DNA of 64,000 bases from Tropicimonas sp. IMCC6043 (GCF_004146235.1 NZ_SELO01000006.1:1-64000); one strand, 5' to 3'. Positions 55,111 to 64,000 are shown, counted from the stretch's first letter. Notes: a model not told the origin generated them from the letters alone. A program made the numbers and translations.

Positions 55111-55320
55111 ATGCGAATCCTGATTTCCGTGATCCTTACCGTCGCGGTTCTGTCCGCGCTCGTTGTGGGCATCACACTCGCCGGCGCAGCGGTGGCAAAT
55201 TCGGCCGGGAAGGCCTTCGAGGAAGGTCCGATGCGCAGCGGCTTCGTACCACGGATCGCCTTCGTCCTGCTGCTGGCGCTGATCGTCGGCACCGGGCTCG
55301 GTTTCATCGGAGGCGTGTAA
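55111..55320 (+). CDS. small membrane protein, first gene of the TelA cluster
   Basis: Predicted 69-residue protein with two membrane helices (about 3-25 and 46-68) around a short polar loop. GAGAGGGG precedes ATG 55111. Its TAA shares one base with the ATG of the XpaC-like gene, so it is translated together with that gene. I do not recognise the family. The 184-bp gap before it, after the FadL-like gene, shows nothing clear. Confidence 0.75.
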   Translation: MRILISVILTVAVLSALVVGITLAGAAVANSAGKAFEEGPMRSGFVPRIAFVLLLALIVGTGLGFIGGV

Positions 55321-56210
55321 TGGCCCAGAGATTCGGCGGCAAATACTCGCCCGACGCTCCCGAGACCGGCGGCGACACGGCCGCGCGGGCCGCCCCTCCA
55401 CCGCGGCCCCGCGCGCATGGCGCGGCGCGGGTGAACCTGCTCTTCATCGCCCCCATTCCGCTGCTCTTCACCGCCTTCGGCCAGGATGCGATCGGCATGG
55501 CGATGGACCTTGCCGCCGCCGCCGTGCTCGTCCTCGGGGCCTTTACACTCTCGGAAGGGTTGAAGGCCGAGGCCGCCTTCGACGCCCGCAAGGTTGCCCG
55601 CAAGCCGGCGCTTCCACGCAAGATCATCGCCGCCGCACTCGCCGGGCTAGGGGTCTTTCTCGCCGCCGCCGCACCGGCCGCCGCTGGCTTCGTGCAGCCG
55701 TTGATCTATGGCGCGATCGCCATGGCGCTTCATCTCGCCGCTTTCGGACTCGACCCGCTGGCCGACAAGAATCTTGCAGGTGTCGACAGCTTCCAACAGG
55801 ACCGTGTGGCGCGGGTCATCGGCGAGGCCGAGGCGCAGCTCGACCGCATGGGCGCGGCCATCTCGAAGGCCGGCGACCGGAAGCTCGAACGCCGTGTCGA
55901 GGCGTTCCAGGCTACAGCGCGCCACATGTGTCGCACTGTGGAGGAGGACCCGCGCGACCTCACCGCGGCACGCAAGTACCTCGTCGTCTATCTCAAGGGC
56001 GCCGCCGAGGCGACGGTCAAGTTTGCTGATCTCTATGCCCGGAAACGCGACGCGGAGGCGCGGGACAGTTATGTCGCGCTGCTCGACGATCTCGAGCGCA
56101 ATTTTACTGCAAAGACCGACAGGCTGATGGTCGACGACCGCAGCGCCCTCGACGTGGAAATCGAGGTTCTGCGCGACCGGCTTCAGCGTGAAGGCGTTAA
56201 TATGAATTGA
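55320..56210 (+). CDS. XpaC-like (5-bromo-4-chloroindolyl phosphate hydrolysis) family protein
   Basis: Predicted 296-residue membrane protein. A proline-rich N terminus, membrane segments near 40-75 and 105-145, and a soluble helical C-terminal half (FQQDRVARVIGEAEAQLDRM through YVALLDDLERNFTAKTDRL) match the XpaC family that often precedes TelA. The family name comes from an old phenotype and does not establish an enzyme. One-base overlap with the upstream gene; 28 nt before telA. Confidence 0.85.
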   Translation: MAQRFGGKYSPDAPETGGDTAARAAPPPRPRAHGAARVNLLFIAPIPLLFTAFGQDAIGMAMDLAAAAVLVLGAFTLSEGLKAEAAFDARKVARKPALPRKIIAAALAGLGVFLAAAAPAAAGFVQPLIYGAIAMALHLAAFGLDPLADKNLAGVDSFQQDRVARVIGEAEAQLDRMGAAISKAGDRKLERRVEAFQATARHMCRTVEEDPRDLTAARKYLVVYLKGAAEATVKFADLYARKRDAEARDSYVALLDDLERNFTAKTDRLMVDDRSALDVEIEVLRDRLQREGVNMN

Positions 56211-56238
56211 CCCCCCGATTTCAGGAGGAAAAGGGAAC

Positions 56239-57438
56239 ATGTCGCAGGAGATTCAGGCGAAAGCCACCGAAGTCGAGACCCAAGTGAAGGAGATCACCGA
56301 AGTCCAGCTGCCCGAACCGGCGCCGGCTGCAAATATCGTGCCGCTGGAGCAGGCCGACGCGGCGCTCGGCGCCGAGATCCGCAAGCGGATGGACCAGATC
56401 GACATGGGCGATACCAACTCGATCGTGTCCTTCGGTTCCGCAGCCCAGGCCGAGCTTCAGGAGATCTCGCAGTCGATGCTGGCCGACGTGAAGAACAAGG
56501 ATGTCGGTCCCGCGGGCAATTCGCTGCGCGACATCGTCACGACGATCCGCGGATTCTCCGTCGACGAGCTCGATCCCAATCGCAAGCGGAGCTGGTGGGA
56601 GCGGCTCATGGGCAAGGCCGAACCCGTCGCCAAGTTCATGGCGAAATATGAGGACGTGCAGGGCCAGATCGACTCGATCACCGACGAGCTTCTGGGCCAC
56701 GAGCACACGCTCCTGAAGGACATCAAGTCGCTCGACCTGCTCTATGACAAGACCCTGGCCTTCTATGACGAGCTGGCGCTCTACATCTCCGCCGGCGAGG
56801 CGAAGCTCGCCGAGCTCGACGGCACGACGATCCCGGCCAAGGAGGCCGAGGTGCAGGCCGCGCCCGAGGGCGAGCAGGTGATGAAGGCGCAGGAACTGCG
56901 CGACCTGCGCGCCGCCCGCGACGATCTCGAGCGCCGGGTGCATGACCTGAAGCTCACCCGACAGGTGACGATGCAGTCGCTGCCCTCGATCCGGCTGGTG
57001 CAGGAGAACGACAAGTCGCTCGTCACCAAGATCAACTCGACGCTGGTCAACACAGTGCCGCTCTGGGAGACGCAGCTTGCGCAGGCGATCACCATCCAGC
57101 GCTCGGCCGACGCCGCCGAGGCTGTGCGCGCGGCCAACGACCTGACCAACGACCTGCTGACCGCCAATGCCGCAAACCTGCGCGAGTCCAACAAGATGGT
57201 ACGCGAGGAGATGGAGCGCGGCGTGTTTGACATCGAGGCGGTGAAAAAGGCCAATGCGGACCTGATCGCCACGATCAACGAAAGCCTTGCGATTGCCGAC
57301 GAGGGCAAGGCCAAGCGCGCCGCCGCCGAGGCCGAACTCACCAAGATGGAGCACGAATTGCGCGATACGCTGGCCTCGGCCAAGGCGAAAAAGACCGGGC
57401 TGGGCGACACCACGAGCACGTCGGTTCCGGCCAGCTGA
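56239..57438 (+). CDS. telA: TelA/KlaA family toxic-anion resistance protein
   Basis: Predicted 399-residue soluble, mostly alpha-helical protein of the TelA family. Typical segments: VSFGSAAQAELQEISQSML, WWERLMGKAEPVAKFMAKYEDV, LLYDKTLAFYDELALYISAGE and QSLPSIRLVQENDKSLVTKI. The family is linked to tellurite and other anion resistance and to cell-envelope stress; telA also occurs as a tellurite locus in R. sphaeroides. AGGAGG precedes ATG 56239. Coiled-coil character suggests assembly with membrane partners such as XpaC. Confidence 0.93.
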   Translation: MSQEIQAKATEVETQVKEITEVQLPEPAPAANIVPLEQADAALGAEIRKRMDQIDMGDTNSIVSFGSAAQAELQEISQSMLADVKNKDVGPAGNSLRDIVTTIRGFSVDELDPNRKRSWWERLMGKAEPVAKFMAKYEDVQGQIDSITDELLGHEHTLLKDIKSLDLLYDKTLAFYDELALYISAGEAKLAELDGTTIPAKEAEVQAAPEGEQVMKAQELRDLRAARDDLERRVHDLKLTRQVTMQSLPSIRLVQENDKSLVTKINSTLVNTVPLWETQLAQAITIQRSADAAEAVRAANDLTNDLLTANAANLRESNKMVREEMERGVFDIEAVKKANADLIATINESLAIADEGKAKRAAAEAELTKMEHELRDTLASAKAKKTGLGDTTSTSVPAS

Positions 57439-57440
57439 GC

Positions 57441-58391
57441 ATGCGTCACCGGGGGCATCGGGCGGGGGCACTGGCTCTCGCGCTTCTGACGCTAGGGGCC
57501 TGCGATGTGCCGATGCAGTCCGGCCCGGCGCCCACGCTTCCCATCGACCCGGACGTGCCATCGGCCGCCGCGCCGGCGGCGCCGTCACCGACATCGCGCG
57601 CGCTGGCGCAGCACTATGCCCGCGTGCAGGTCGACCTTCTGCAACAGGGCCTGCTCCGAACCGACGGCGGAGGGCCGGACACGCCCTTCGCCGCGCACAC
57701 GCTCGCCAACAACTTCATCCGGATCGCGCTCTACGACGAATATGTCACGCGCGGCGGCGAGTTGGTGGCACAGCAGACCGCGAGCCGGCTGCGCCGCTGG
57801 GAACAGCCGGTGCGGCTGCAGATCCATTTCGGCGACTCGATCGACCCGGAACAGCGTGCCCGCGACAGCCAGGCGCTCACCGGCTATGCCCGCCGCCTGC
57901 GCCGCGCCAGCAACCACCCGATCTCTACGGTGGGTGCGGACGGCAATTTTCACGTTCTGGTCCTCAACGAGGACGAACGCCGCAATTATGGAGAGGAGCT
58001 GCGCCAGTTGGTCCCCGGCATCGGCGATACCGCGGTGCGGACAATCGAAACCATGCCGCGCACAACCTTCTGCCTCGTCTTCGCCTTCTCGCGCGGCAAC
58101 GATCCGGCCTATACCCGCGCCATCGCGGTTATCCGCGCCGAGCACCCGGACCTGCTGCGGCTCTCCTGTTTCCACGAGGAGGTGGCACAGGGGCTGGGAC
58201 TGGCCAATGACAGCCCCATGGCGCGGCCCTCGATCTTCAACGACGATGAGGAGTTCGCGCTGCTGACGACGCAGGACGAACTGATGCTTCGGATCCTCTA
58301 CGACCGCCGCCTCAGGGCGGGGATGACCGTCGAGGAGGCACAGCCGATCGTCGAGGTGATCGCCGGTGAGTTGCTTGGCGGGGAGAGTTGA
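57441..58391 (+). CDS. DUF2927 lipoprotein
   Basis: Predicted 316-residue exported lipoprotein. LTLGAC at the end of the signal peptide (Cys about 21) is a lipobox. The mature part matches the DUF2927 pattern: NNFIRIALYDEY, LRRWEQPVRLQIHFG, GADGNFHVLVLNEDER and EEVAQGLGLANDSP (with FNDDEEFALLT), reminiscent of zinc-metalloprotease-like folds with an inactive or altered HExxH. Function unknown. It starts 2 nt after telA and so belongs to the same operon. Confidence 0.85.
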   Translation: MRHRGHRAGALALALLTLGACDVPMQSGPAPTLPIDPDVPSAAAPAAPSPTSRALAQHYARVQVDLLQQGLLRTDGGGPDTPFAAHTLANNFIRIALYDEYVTRGGELVAQQTASRLRRWEQPVRLQIHFGDSIDPEQRARDSQALTGYARRLRRASNHPISTVGADGNFHVLVLNEDERRNYGEELRQLVPGIGDTAVRTIETMPRTTFCLVFAFSRGNDPAYTRAIAVIRAEHPDLLRLSCFHEEVAQGLGLANDSPMARPSIFNDDEEFALLTTQDELMLRILYDRRLRAGMTVEEAQPIVEVIAGELLGGES

Positions 58392-58469
58392 GACCGGGCA
58401 AATTCCGCCGTTGGAGGCACGCGACGCCTCGCCTATAGTCGCGGCGACCATTTTTGCGAGGATCGGCAC

Positions 58470-59630
58470 ATGGGTATTCTGGATTTCCTTTCTGGCCAGT
58501 TCATCGACGTCATTCACTGGACCGACGACACGCGGGACACGCTGGTCTGGCGCTTCGAGCGCGAGGGCCACGAGATCAAGTATGGCGCCAAGCTCACGGT
58601 GCGCGAGGGCCAGGCGGCGGTGTTCATCCACGAAGGCCAGATGGCCGATGTCTTCACACCCGGTCTCTACATGCTCGAGACCAACAACATGCCGATCATG
58701 ACCTCGCTCCAGCACTGGGATCACGGCTTCCAGTCGCCGTTCAAAAGCGAGATCTATTTCGTCAACACCACGCGTTTCACCGACCTGAAATGGGGCACCA
58801 AGAACCCGGTGATGCTGCGCGACCCGGAATTCGGCCCGACCCGCATCCGCGCCTTCGGAACCTACTCCATCCGCGTTACCGACCCGGCGACGTTCATGAC
58901 CGAGATCGTCGGCACCGATGGCGAGTTCACCACCGACGAGATCACTTTCCAGATCCGCAACATCATCGTGCAGGAAAGCTCCCGGGTTATGGCGGGCTCG
59001 GGCATCCCGGTGCTCGACATGGCGGCCAACACAGGCGACATGGGCAAGCTCATCGCGACCACGGTCTCCGAGGTTCTCAAGGCATACGGGCTGATCATGC
59101 CCGAATTCTACATCGAGAACATTTCCCTGCCGCCCGCGGTGGAAGCGGCGCTGGACAAGCGGACATCGATGGGCCTCGCAGGCGACCTCGGCAAGTTCAC
59201 CCAGTATTCCGCCGCCGAGGCGATGACGGCGGCAGCGCAGAACCCCGCAGGTGGCGGCGGGATGGGCGCCGGTCTCGGCATGGGGATGGGCATGGCGATG
59301 GCCAACCAGATGGCCCAGCCGCAAGGCCCCTGGGGCGCAGCACAGGGGCCGTGGGGTGCCGGCCCGCAACAACCGATGCAGGCACCGGCCGCGGCCCAGC
59401 CTGCACCGCCGCCCCCGCCGGTCGAACATGTCTGGCATATCGCCAAGGCCGGACAGACCACCGGCCCCTTCTCCAAAGCCGACATGGGCCGCATGGCGGC
59501 CGAGGGCGCGCTCACGCGCGACACCCATGTCTGGACCCCGGGTCAGGACGGCTGGAAGACTGCCGGAGACGTGCAGGAACTGGCGCAACTCTTCACCATC
59601 CTGCCCCCTCCTCCGCCACCGGGCGTCTGA
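58470..59630 (+). CDS. SPFH-domain protein with C-terminal GYF_2 domain
   Basis: Predicted 386-residue cytoplasmic protein. An SPFH/virion-core-like domain (about 25-260: TLVWRFEREGHEIKYGAKLTV, GSEIYFVNTTRF-like KSEIYFVNTTRF) is followed by a Gly/Met-rich and Pro-rich linker (about 265-325) and a GYF_2 domain (WHIAKAGQTTGPFSKADM ... WTPGQDGW). SPFH proteins form membrane-associated scaffolds, and GYF_2 domains bind partners. 78 nt after the DUF2927 gene. Confidence 0.87.
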   Translation: MGILDFLSGQFIDVIHWTDDTRDTLVWRFEREGHEIKYGAKLTVREGQAAVFIHEGQMADVFTPGLYMLETNNMPIMTSLQHWDHGFQSPFKSEIYFVNTTRFTDLKWGTKNPVMLRDPEFGPTRIRAFGTYSIRVTDPATFMTEIVGTDGEFTTDEITFQIRNIIVQESSRVMAGSGIPVLDMAANTGDMGKLIATTVSEVLKAYGLIMPEFYIENISLPPAVEAALDKRTSMGLAGDLGKFTQYSAAEAMTAAAQNPAGGGGMGAGLGMGMGMAMANQMAQPQGPWGAAQGPWGAGPQQPMQAPAAAQPAPPPPPVEHVWHIAKAGQTTGPFSKADMGRMAAEGALTRDTHVWTPGQDGWKTAGDVQELAQLFTILPPPPPPGV

Positions 59631-59741
59631 CGCGAGATCCGTTTGGTGGCGTCCGAACCCGGTTGCCACTCGGGCGGAGCAAGCGTTAGCGATTGGCACC
59701 AAATTACGGCTCGGCACCCTGCCCCGGCATGACTCACCACC

Positions 59742-60224
59742 TCATTGGCTGAGCTTGGCGAGCGCCGCCTTCAGCCTCGGCTCGTATTCGGCCGAATAGC
59801 TCCAGACCAGCACGCGAATCCTGCCGTCGCGCAGGATGGCAACGCCATCGAACTCGGCCGGCGAGACCCCGAGGCTCTCCAGCTTGTTTCCGTAGTAGAG
59901 GCAGGTGAACGTGGCGCGGTCGCCGTCCATCCTGAGATCGGCGAATTCAACCCGGCCGCCATCGGCGTGGGTGCCGGTCCACCAGGCGCCGATCTCCTCC
60001 CTGCCAACCAGGGCCGGTGCCGTCATTCGGCTCGAGGCGGGGACGACGGCGAACATCGCGTCCTCAGTCAGGAATTCGACCGCGGCCGCTATGTCCCCGG
60101 CCGACACGGCCGCGTAGGCATCCTCGACGACAAAACCGCTGCTTTGCGCGCTCGAAGCCGTCGCCGACAGCGACGCGACAAAAGCGAGCGCCAGCACGGA
60201 CAAGATCCGGTTTCCTGCATACAT
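59742..60224 (-). CDS. exported SnoaL/NTF2-like protein
   Basis: Predicted 160-residue protein with a signal peptide (1-26, ending SSA-Q) and an NTF2-like fold: VVEDAYAAVSAGDIAAAVEFLTEDAMF, GREEIGAWWTG, FTCLYYGNKL. It is likely periplasmic. Function unknown. It is the only reversed gene in the 55-63 kb cluster and splits it between the SPFH and zinc-ribbon genes, so it may be a later insertion. Confidence 0.8.
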   Translation of the reverse strand: MYAGNRILSVLALAFVASLSATASSAQSSGFVVEDAYAAVSAGDIAAAVEFLTEDAMFAVVPASSRMTAPALVGREEIGAWWTGTHADGGRVEFADLRMDGDRATFTCLYYGNKLESLGVSPAEFDGVAILRDGRIRVLVWSYSAEYEPRLKAALAKLSQ

Positions 60225-60455
60225 GACTTCCTCCCCTTCCTGTCGGCGCCCCGGGCGGCCACGCCGGATGGGGCGCGCTGTCAGTCTAGGGTGACGTTAC
60301 GAGAGGCGCCATGATCCACGTCATTCAGACCCGGATGGCCGGTCTGGTCGTGCTGGGGCTATGAAGGCCGACGCTTGACCGCACCGGCCCGGCACGCGAT
60401 GACTCCCCCCGAGACCGGCCCACGCCCGTCGCGCCTCTTGAGCGGGGAGAACGTT

Positions 60456-61646
60456 ATGAGTGACATCCCGAAAGTGCCACGATCGGCCGGTCGCCCGGAC
60501 CCGACGCCGCCTCCCATGGGCGATGACGCCGCCGGACTGCCACCCGAAGCAGAAGCCGAGGCCGAGAAACACCGCTTTCCCTGCCCCGCCTGCGGTTCGG
60601 ACCTGCGTTTCTCGGCCGATGCGGGCGATCTCGTCTGCGACCATTGCGGCCATGTCGAGCATGTCGCCGCGACCGGCCGCGCGGCGTGGAAACAGGCGCT
60701 GCGCGAGCTCGACTACGAGGCGGCGCTGCGCCAGGAGGTGCCGGCAGCCGAGATCATCGAAGTCCGCACCGTCCATTGCGACAGCTGCGGCGCCGAGATC
60801 GAGATGAGCCAGCTCGAACAAGCCAAGGAATGCCCCTTTTGCGCCTCGCCCATTGTCACCGACACCGGCGCCCACCGGATGCTGAAACCGCAGGCGCTGC
60901 TTCCCTTCGCACTCGACGAGAAGACGGCGCGGGCAAAGATGACCGCATGGCTCGGCCGACTCTGGTTCGCGCCGAACGGGCTCAAGGAATACGCCCGCAA
61001 GGGGCGGAAGCTGACCGGCATCTATGTTCCCTACTGGACCTATGACGCCGACACCAGGAGCCGGTATTCCGGCATGCGCGGTGACGACTATTGGACCACC
61101 GAGACCTATCGCTCTGACGGCGAGACCAAGACCCGGCGAGTGAAGAAGACGCGGTGGCGGCGGGTTTCGGGGCGGGTTGCGCGGAAATTCGACGACGTGC
61201 TCGTGCTGGCCTCCGACAGCCTGCCGCGTAGCTATACCGACGCGCTGGAGCCCTGGGATCTCGGCGAGCTCGTTCCCTACGAGCCGCGCTACCTCGCCGG
61301 CTATGCCGCCGAAGGATATTCGGTCGAGGTCGAGCCCGGTTTCGGCATCGCGCGGCAGAAGATGGACCGGGTCATCGCCGCCGACATCCGGCGCGACATC
61401 GGCGGCGACCGGCAGAAGATCGCGAGCGTCGACACCGATGTATCCGCGGTGACCTTCAAGCATATCCTGCTGCCGGTCTGGATGGCGGCCTACAAGTTCC
61501 GCGGAACATCCTACCGTTTCGTGGTCAATGCCCGCACCGGCGAGGTGAAGGGCGAGCGGCCATGGTCCGCATGGAAGATCGCGGTGGCGGTCCTCGCGGG
61601 GCTCGTGGTCGTCGGCGGGCTGCTCTATCTGAGCGGGATGCAATAG
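60456..61646 (+). CDS. zinc-ribbon membrane protein (TFIIB-like / PriA-like zinc finger)
   Basis: Predicted 396-residue protein. Two zinc ribbons open it: Cys43, 46, 61, 64 (FPCPACGSDL, CDHCG) and Cys108, 111, 126, 129 (CDSCG, CPFC). A conserved central domain follows (YVPYWTYDADTRSRYSG, LEPWDLGELVPYEPRYLAGY), and one membrane helix ends the protein (about 373-393). Such proteins are often misnamed primosomal protein N'. GGGGAG precedes ATG 60456. Its neighbours suggest an envelope role. Confidence 0.85.
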   Translation: MSDIPKVPRSAGRPDPTPPPMGDDAAGLPPEAEAEAEKHRFPCPACGSDLRFSADAGDLVCDHCGHVEHVAATGRAAWKQALRELDYEAALRQEVPAAEIIEVRTVHCDSCGAEIEMSQLEQAKECPFCASPIVTDTGAHRMLKPQALLPFALDEKTARAKMTAWLGRLWFAPNGLKEYARKGRKLTGIYVPYWTYDADTRSRYSGMRGDDYWTTETYRSDGETKTRRVKKTRWRRVSGRVARKFDDVLVLASDSLPRSYTDALEPWDLGELVPYEPRYLAGYAAEGYSVEVEPGFGIARQKMDRVIAADIRRDIGGDRQKIASVDTDVSAVTFKHILLPVWMAAYKFRGTSYRFVVNARTGEVKGERPWSAWKIAVAVLAGLVVVGGLLYLSGMQ

Positions 61647-61681
61647 CGGCCGGTTGGCCGGAGGATGACGGGAGAGGCGTG

Positions 61682-62941
61682 ATGATGGGGATACTCCGCA
61701 GGCTCCTGGTCGGGCTTCGTCGCCAATTTCGCCGGCTCGGGCTCCGCGTAGCGCTTTACGCGGCGCTCGCCGTCGCTGTCGCGCTGGCCGGGGCGCTGAT
61801 CGCACCGGTCATGCCCGCCGCTTTCACCGGCCTAATCAAGCCCGAGGCGGTGATGCCCGTGCTCGACATCCTCGCGAGCTCGATGCTGGCGGTCTCGACC
61901 TTTTCGCTGGGCGTGATGGTCTCTGCCCAGAACGGTGCATCCGACCGGGCGACTCCGCGAATCCACCGGCTGATGCTGGCGGACCGGACCACGCAATCGG
62001 TTCTCGCCGCCTTCGTCGGCGCCTTCGTCTATGCGCTGACCGCCATCCTGATGTTCCGGACCGGTCTCTACCCGGACGAGGTGGCGGTGCTGGTCATGGG
62101 CGTGACGATCGCGGTGGTCGTTCTCGTCGTCGTGGCAATGCTGCGCTGGATCGAGCACCTGAGCTGGCTCGGAAGCCTCGACGAGAGCATGCGCATCGCC
62201 ACCGAGGACGCCCGCACGAGCCTTGCCAACCATGCACGACAGCCGGCGCTCCGGGCCGTGCCGCTGACCGACGACGTTGTCCTGCCCGGCAGTGTCACGC
62301 CAGTCCCGGCTCGCGATTCGGGTTATGTCCAGTTCATCGACGTGGCGGCCATCGAAGCCTGCCTGCCCGGCGTCTCGCGCGCCTATGTGACCCGCGCGCC
62401 CGGCCGCCACGTTCTGGCCGGACAACCGCTGGCGCTGGTCTCGGGCCAGATTGGGGACGCGGCGCTGCGGGGAATCGCCGACTGCTTCGTCACCGGCCAG
62501 ATCCGGACCAGTGAGCAGGACCCCGAATTCGGCATCATGACACTTTCGGAGACGGCCTCTCGCGCGCTCTCGCCCGGGGTTAACGATCCCGGCACGGCGA
62601 TCGAGGCGATCGAGCGGCTGCAAACGCTGCTCTGGGATTACGCGCGGGACGACGCGCCGGCCAAACCACCGCGCGCCACCCGCGTCTTCCTGCCGGTGCC
62701 GGGCGCAGACAGGCTCATCGAGGCGGCTTTCGGAGCCATCGCCCGCGACGGCGCTGGCGTGATCGAGGTTGCCATGGAGTTGCGCCGCGCGCTGCTGACA
62801 CTGGCCCAGTCGCCGAACGTGGCAATCAACGAGGCGGCCCGTGCGCTATCCGATCACGCGCTCGACCATGCCGAGGCCGCGCTCGTGCTCGAGACGGAGA
62901 AGGAGCGGCTCAGGTCCGTTGGAAAGAAAACCGACGCCTGA
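61682..62941 (+). CDS. DUF2254 membrane protein
   Basis: Predicted 419-residue inner-membrane protein with four N-terminal helices (about 20-45, 60-82, 98-120, 130-150) and a soluble C-terminal domain of about 250 residues containing GYVQFIDVAAIEACL, TEQDPEFGIMTLS-like SEQDPEFGIMTLSE and SPGVNDPGTA, typical of DUF2254. No function is established. GGGAGAGG precedes the start; ATG 61682 or 61685 are both possible. It follows the zinc-ribbon gene by 35 nt. Confidence 0.9.
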   Translation: MMGILRRLLVGLRRQFRRLGLRVALYAALAVAVALAGALIAPVMPAAFTGLIKPEAVMPVLDILASSMLAVSTFSLGVMVSAQNGASDRATPRIHRLMLADRTTQSVLAAFVGAFVYALTAILMFRTGLYPDEVAVLVMGVTIAVVVLVVVAMLRWIEHLSWLGSLDESMRIATEDARTSLANHARQPALRAVPLTDDVVLPGSVTPVPARDSGYVQFIDVAAIEACLPGVSRAYVTRAPGRHVLAGQPLALVSGQIGDAALRGIADCFVTGQIRTSEQDPEFGIMTLSETASRALSPGVNDPGTAIEAIERLQTLLWDYARDDAPAKPPRATRVFLPVPGADRLIEAAFGAIARDGAGVIEVAMELRRALLTLAQSPNVAINEAARALSDHALDHAEAALVLETEKERLRSVGKKTDA

Positions 62942-63050
62942 ACGCGCGCGCCCCCGCGCCCCGACAAAGGGCCGCGACACGAGGAGAGATGGACCTTTCA
63001 CCACCCTCGGCATAGGAACGAAGATGCGCATCTTCCATGGGAGCAAAACG

Positions 63051-63983
63051 ATGATCCTTTGTGCCGGCGAAGCCCTGATCGACATGTTGCCGCGTCTGTC
63101 GCAGGCGAATGAACCGGCTTTCGCGCCTGTCGCGGGCGGTTCCGTGTTCAACACTGCCATCGCGCTCGGCCGGCTCGGTACGCCGGTGCGTTTCTTCACC
63201 GGGCTCTCGACCGATCTTTTCGGCATGAGGCTCGAAGCCGCGCTGGCCGAAAGCGGCGTCGATGCTGCGCTGGCGGCACGCGCGGACCGGCCGACGACGT
63301 TGGCTTTCGTCGAACTGGTCGACGGCCACGCCAAATACGCCTTCTATGACGAGAACACCGCCGGCCGGATGCTGGCGCCCGCCGACCTGCCCGCGCCGGC
63401 GGCGCTGCACGATGTCGCGGCGCTGTTCTTCGGTGGAATCTCGCTGGTGGTCGAGCCCTGTGCCTCGGCCTACGAGGCGCTAGCGCTGCGCGAGGCGGCC
63501 GGCAAGCTGGTGATGCTCGATCCGAATATCCGCCCCTCCTTCATCCGCGACGAGGCCGCCTACCGCGCCCGGATCGGGCGGATGCTGGCGGTGGCCGACA
63601 TCGTCAAGGTCTCCGACGAGGACCTCGAGTGGATCGTCGGGCCCGGCACACTCGCCGCGCAAGCCGAGAAGCTCCGCGCGATGGGGCCAGTGCTGGTCTG
63701 CGTTACCCGCGGCAAGGACGGGGTGACGGCCTTCCGCGACGGCGCGCCGGTCGAGGTGGCCTCGACGCCCGTCGAAGTGGTCGACACGGTCGGCGCCGGC
63801 GACACCTTCAACGCCGGGGTTCTGGCCGGGCTGGCGCGGGCCGGGAAGTTGGCGAAATCCGCGGTTCCCGGGCTCATGGACGAAGAGATCGCTGTGGCGC
63901 TCGACCTCGGTGCCCGCGCCGCCGCAATTACCGTCAGCCGCGCAGGCGCCAACCCGCCCACCGCCGCCGAACTCGACCTGTGA
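63051..63983 (+). CDS. PfkB family sugar kinase (fructokinase-like)
   Basis: Predicted 310-residue ribokinase-fold kinase. CAGEALIDMLPR opens it, GGSVFNTAIALGRLG is the first PfkB signature, and DTVGAGDTFNAGVLAG the second, with the catalytic Asp in GAGDTF. It probably phosphorylates fructose or a similar sugar with ATP. The ATG at 63051 has GGGAGC 8 nt upstream; ATG 63024 would add nine residues. It follows DUF2254 by about 109 nt and may be a separate unit. Confidence 0.9.
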   Translation: MILCAGEALIDMLPRLSQANEPAFAPVAGGSVFNTAIALGRLGTPVRFFTGLSTDLFGMRLEAALAESGVDAALAARADRPTTLAFVELVDGHAKYAFYDENTAGRMLAPADLPAPAALHDVAALFFGGISLVVEPCASAYEALALREAAGKLVMLDPNIRPSFIRDEAAYRARIGRMLAVADIVKVSDEDLEWIVGPGTLAAQAEKLRAMGPVLVCVTRGKDGVTAFRDGAPVEVASTPVEVVDTVGAGDTFNAGVLAGLARAGKLAKSAVPGLMDEEIAVALDLGARAAAITVSRAGANPPTAAELDL

Positions 63984-64000
63984 GGGCACTGGTCCAGCGC

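Noticed and set aside
60311-60364. 17-codon ORF (MIHVIQTRMAGLVVLGL) before the zinc-ribbon gene
   Set aside because: Short, no convincing ribosome site, no leader-peptide pattern such as repeated regulatory codons or an attenuator.

Overview
This 64 kb window is GC-rich chromosome from an alphaproteobacterium of the order Rhodobacterales. Four things point there: the dusB-ntrB-ntrC-ntrY-ntrX-trkA-trkH-hfq-hflX run; the fused ispDF gene followed by pgpA and pncC; a trgA-trgB-cysK tellurite locus of the Rhodobacter sphaeroides type; and a circularly permuted, two-piece tmRNA gene whose tag reads ANNNHAPVAVAA. A betaine-type transporter, an MttB-family protein and a BHMT-like methyltransferase suggest, but do not prove, a marine or halotolerant life style. 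I see no prophage, IS element, integron or CRISPR array; almost everything is ordinary chromosomal coding sequence.

Layout. 0-9 kb: tRNA-Ser(GGA), then a minus-strand block read photolyase > cyclopropane synthase > trgA > trgB > cysK > MscS channel > AlaX editing protein. 9-19.5 kb: class V aminotransferase, BCCT transporter and UspA, diheme cytochrome c, AcuI/YhdH reductase, DinB protein, MbfA iron exporter, the permuted ssrA gene, an NTF2-like protein, SspB and fumarase. Having the tag-encoding RNA and SspB, the adaptor that hands tagged proteins to ClpXP, about 1 kb apart is notable. 19.5-27 kb is the most accessory part: a VPLPA-CTERM cell-surface protein, DUF4169, Hint and ribbon-helix-helix proteins, a poorly explained stretch, a hydroxyacid dehydrogenase, a penicillin-acylase family hydrolase and, at 26.2-27.0 kb, a free-standing protein resembling the class II adenylyl cyclase toxin domain (edema factor, CyaA, ExoY).

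27-39 kb is a long minus-strand block for nitrogen control, potassium uptake and RNA/ribosome control: dusB, ntrBC, ntrYX, trkAH, hfq, hflX. Neither NtrC nor NtrX has the GAFTGA loop that normally contacts sigma-54. 39-53 kb holds housekeeping and envelope genes: ispDF, pgpA, pncC, EF-hand protein, COQ10/RatA-like protein, hpt, a second diheme cytochrome, lipA, a porin, the two methyltransferases, guaA, a GT8 glycosyltransferase and an EamA transporter.

53-64 kb: a FadL-like porin, then a plus-strand envelope-stress-like neighbourhood (small membrane protein, XpaC-like, TelA, DUF2927 lipoprotein, SPFH-GYF protein, zinc-ribbon membrane protein, DUF2254 protein) interrupted by one reversed NTF2-like gene, and finally a PfkB-type sugar kinase. 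With trgAB-cysK at the other end, the window carries two families linked to tellurite resistance.

The observations most worth following are the edema-factor-like cyclase (26219-27043), the TelA/SPFH/zinc-ribbon cluster (55111-62941), the permuted tmRNA next to SspB, and the CTG start proposed for hflX. Function calls rest on reading motifs by eye; no database search was possible.
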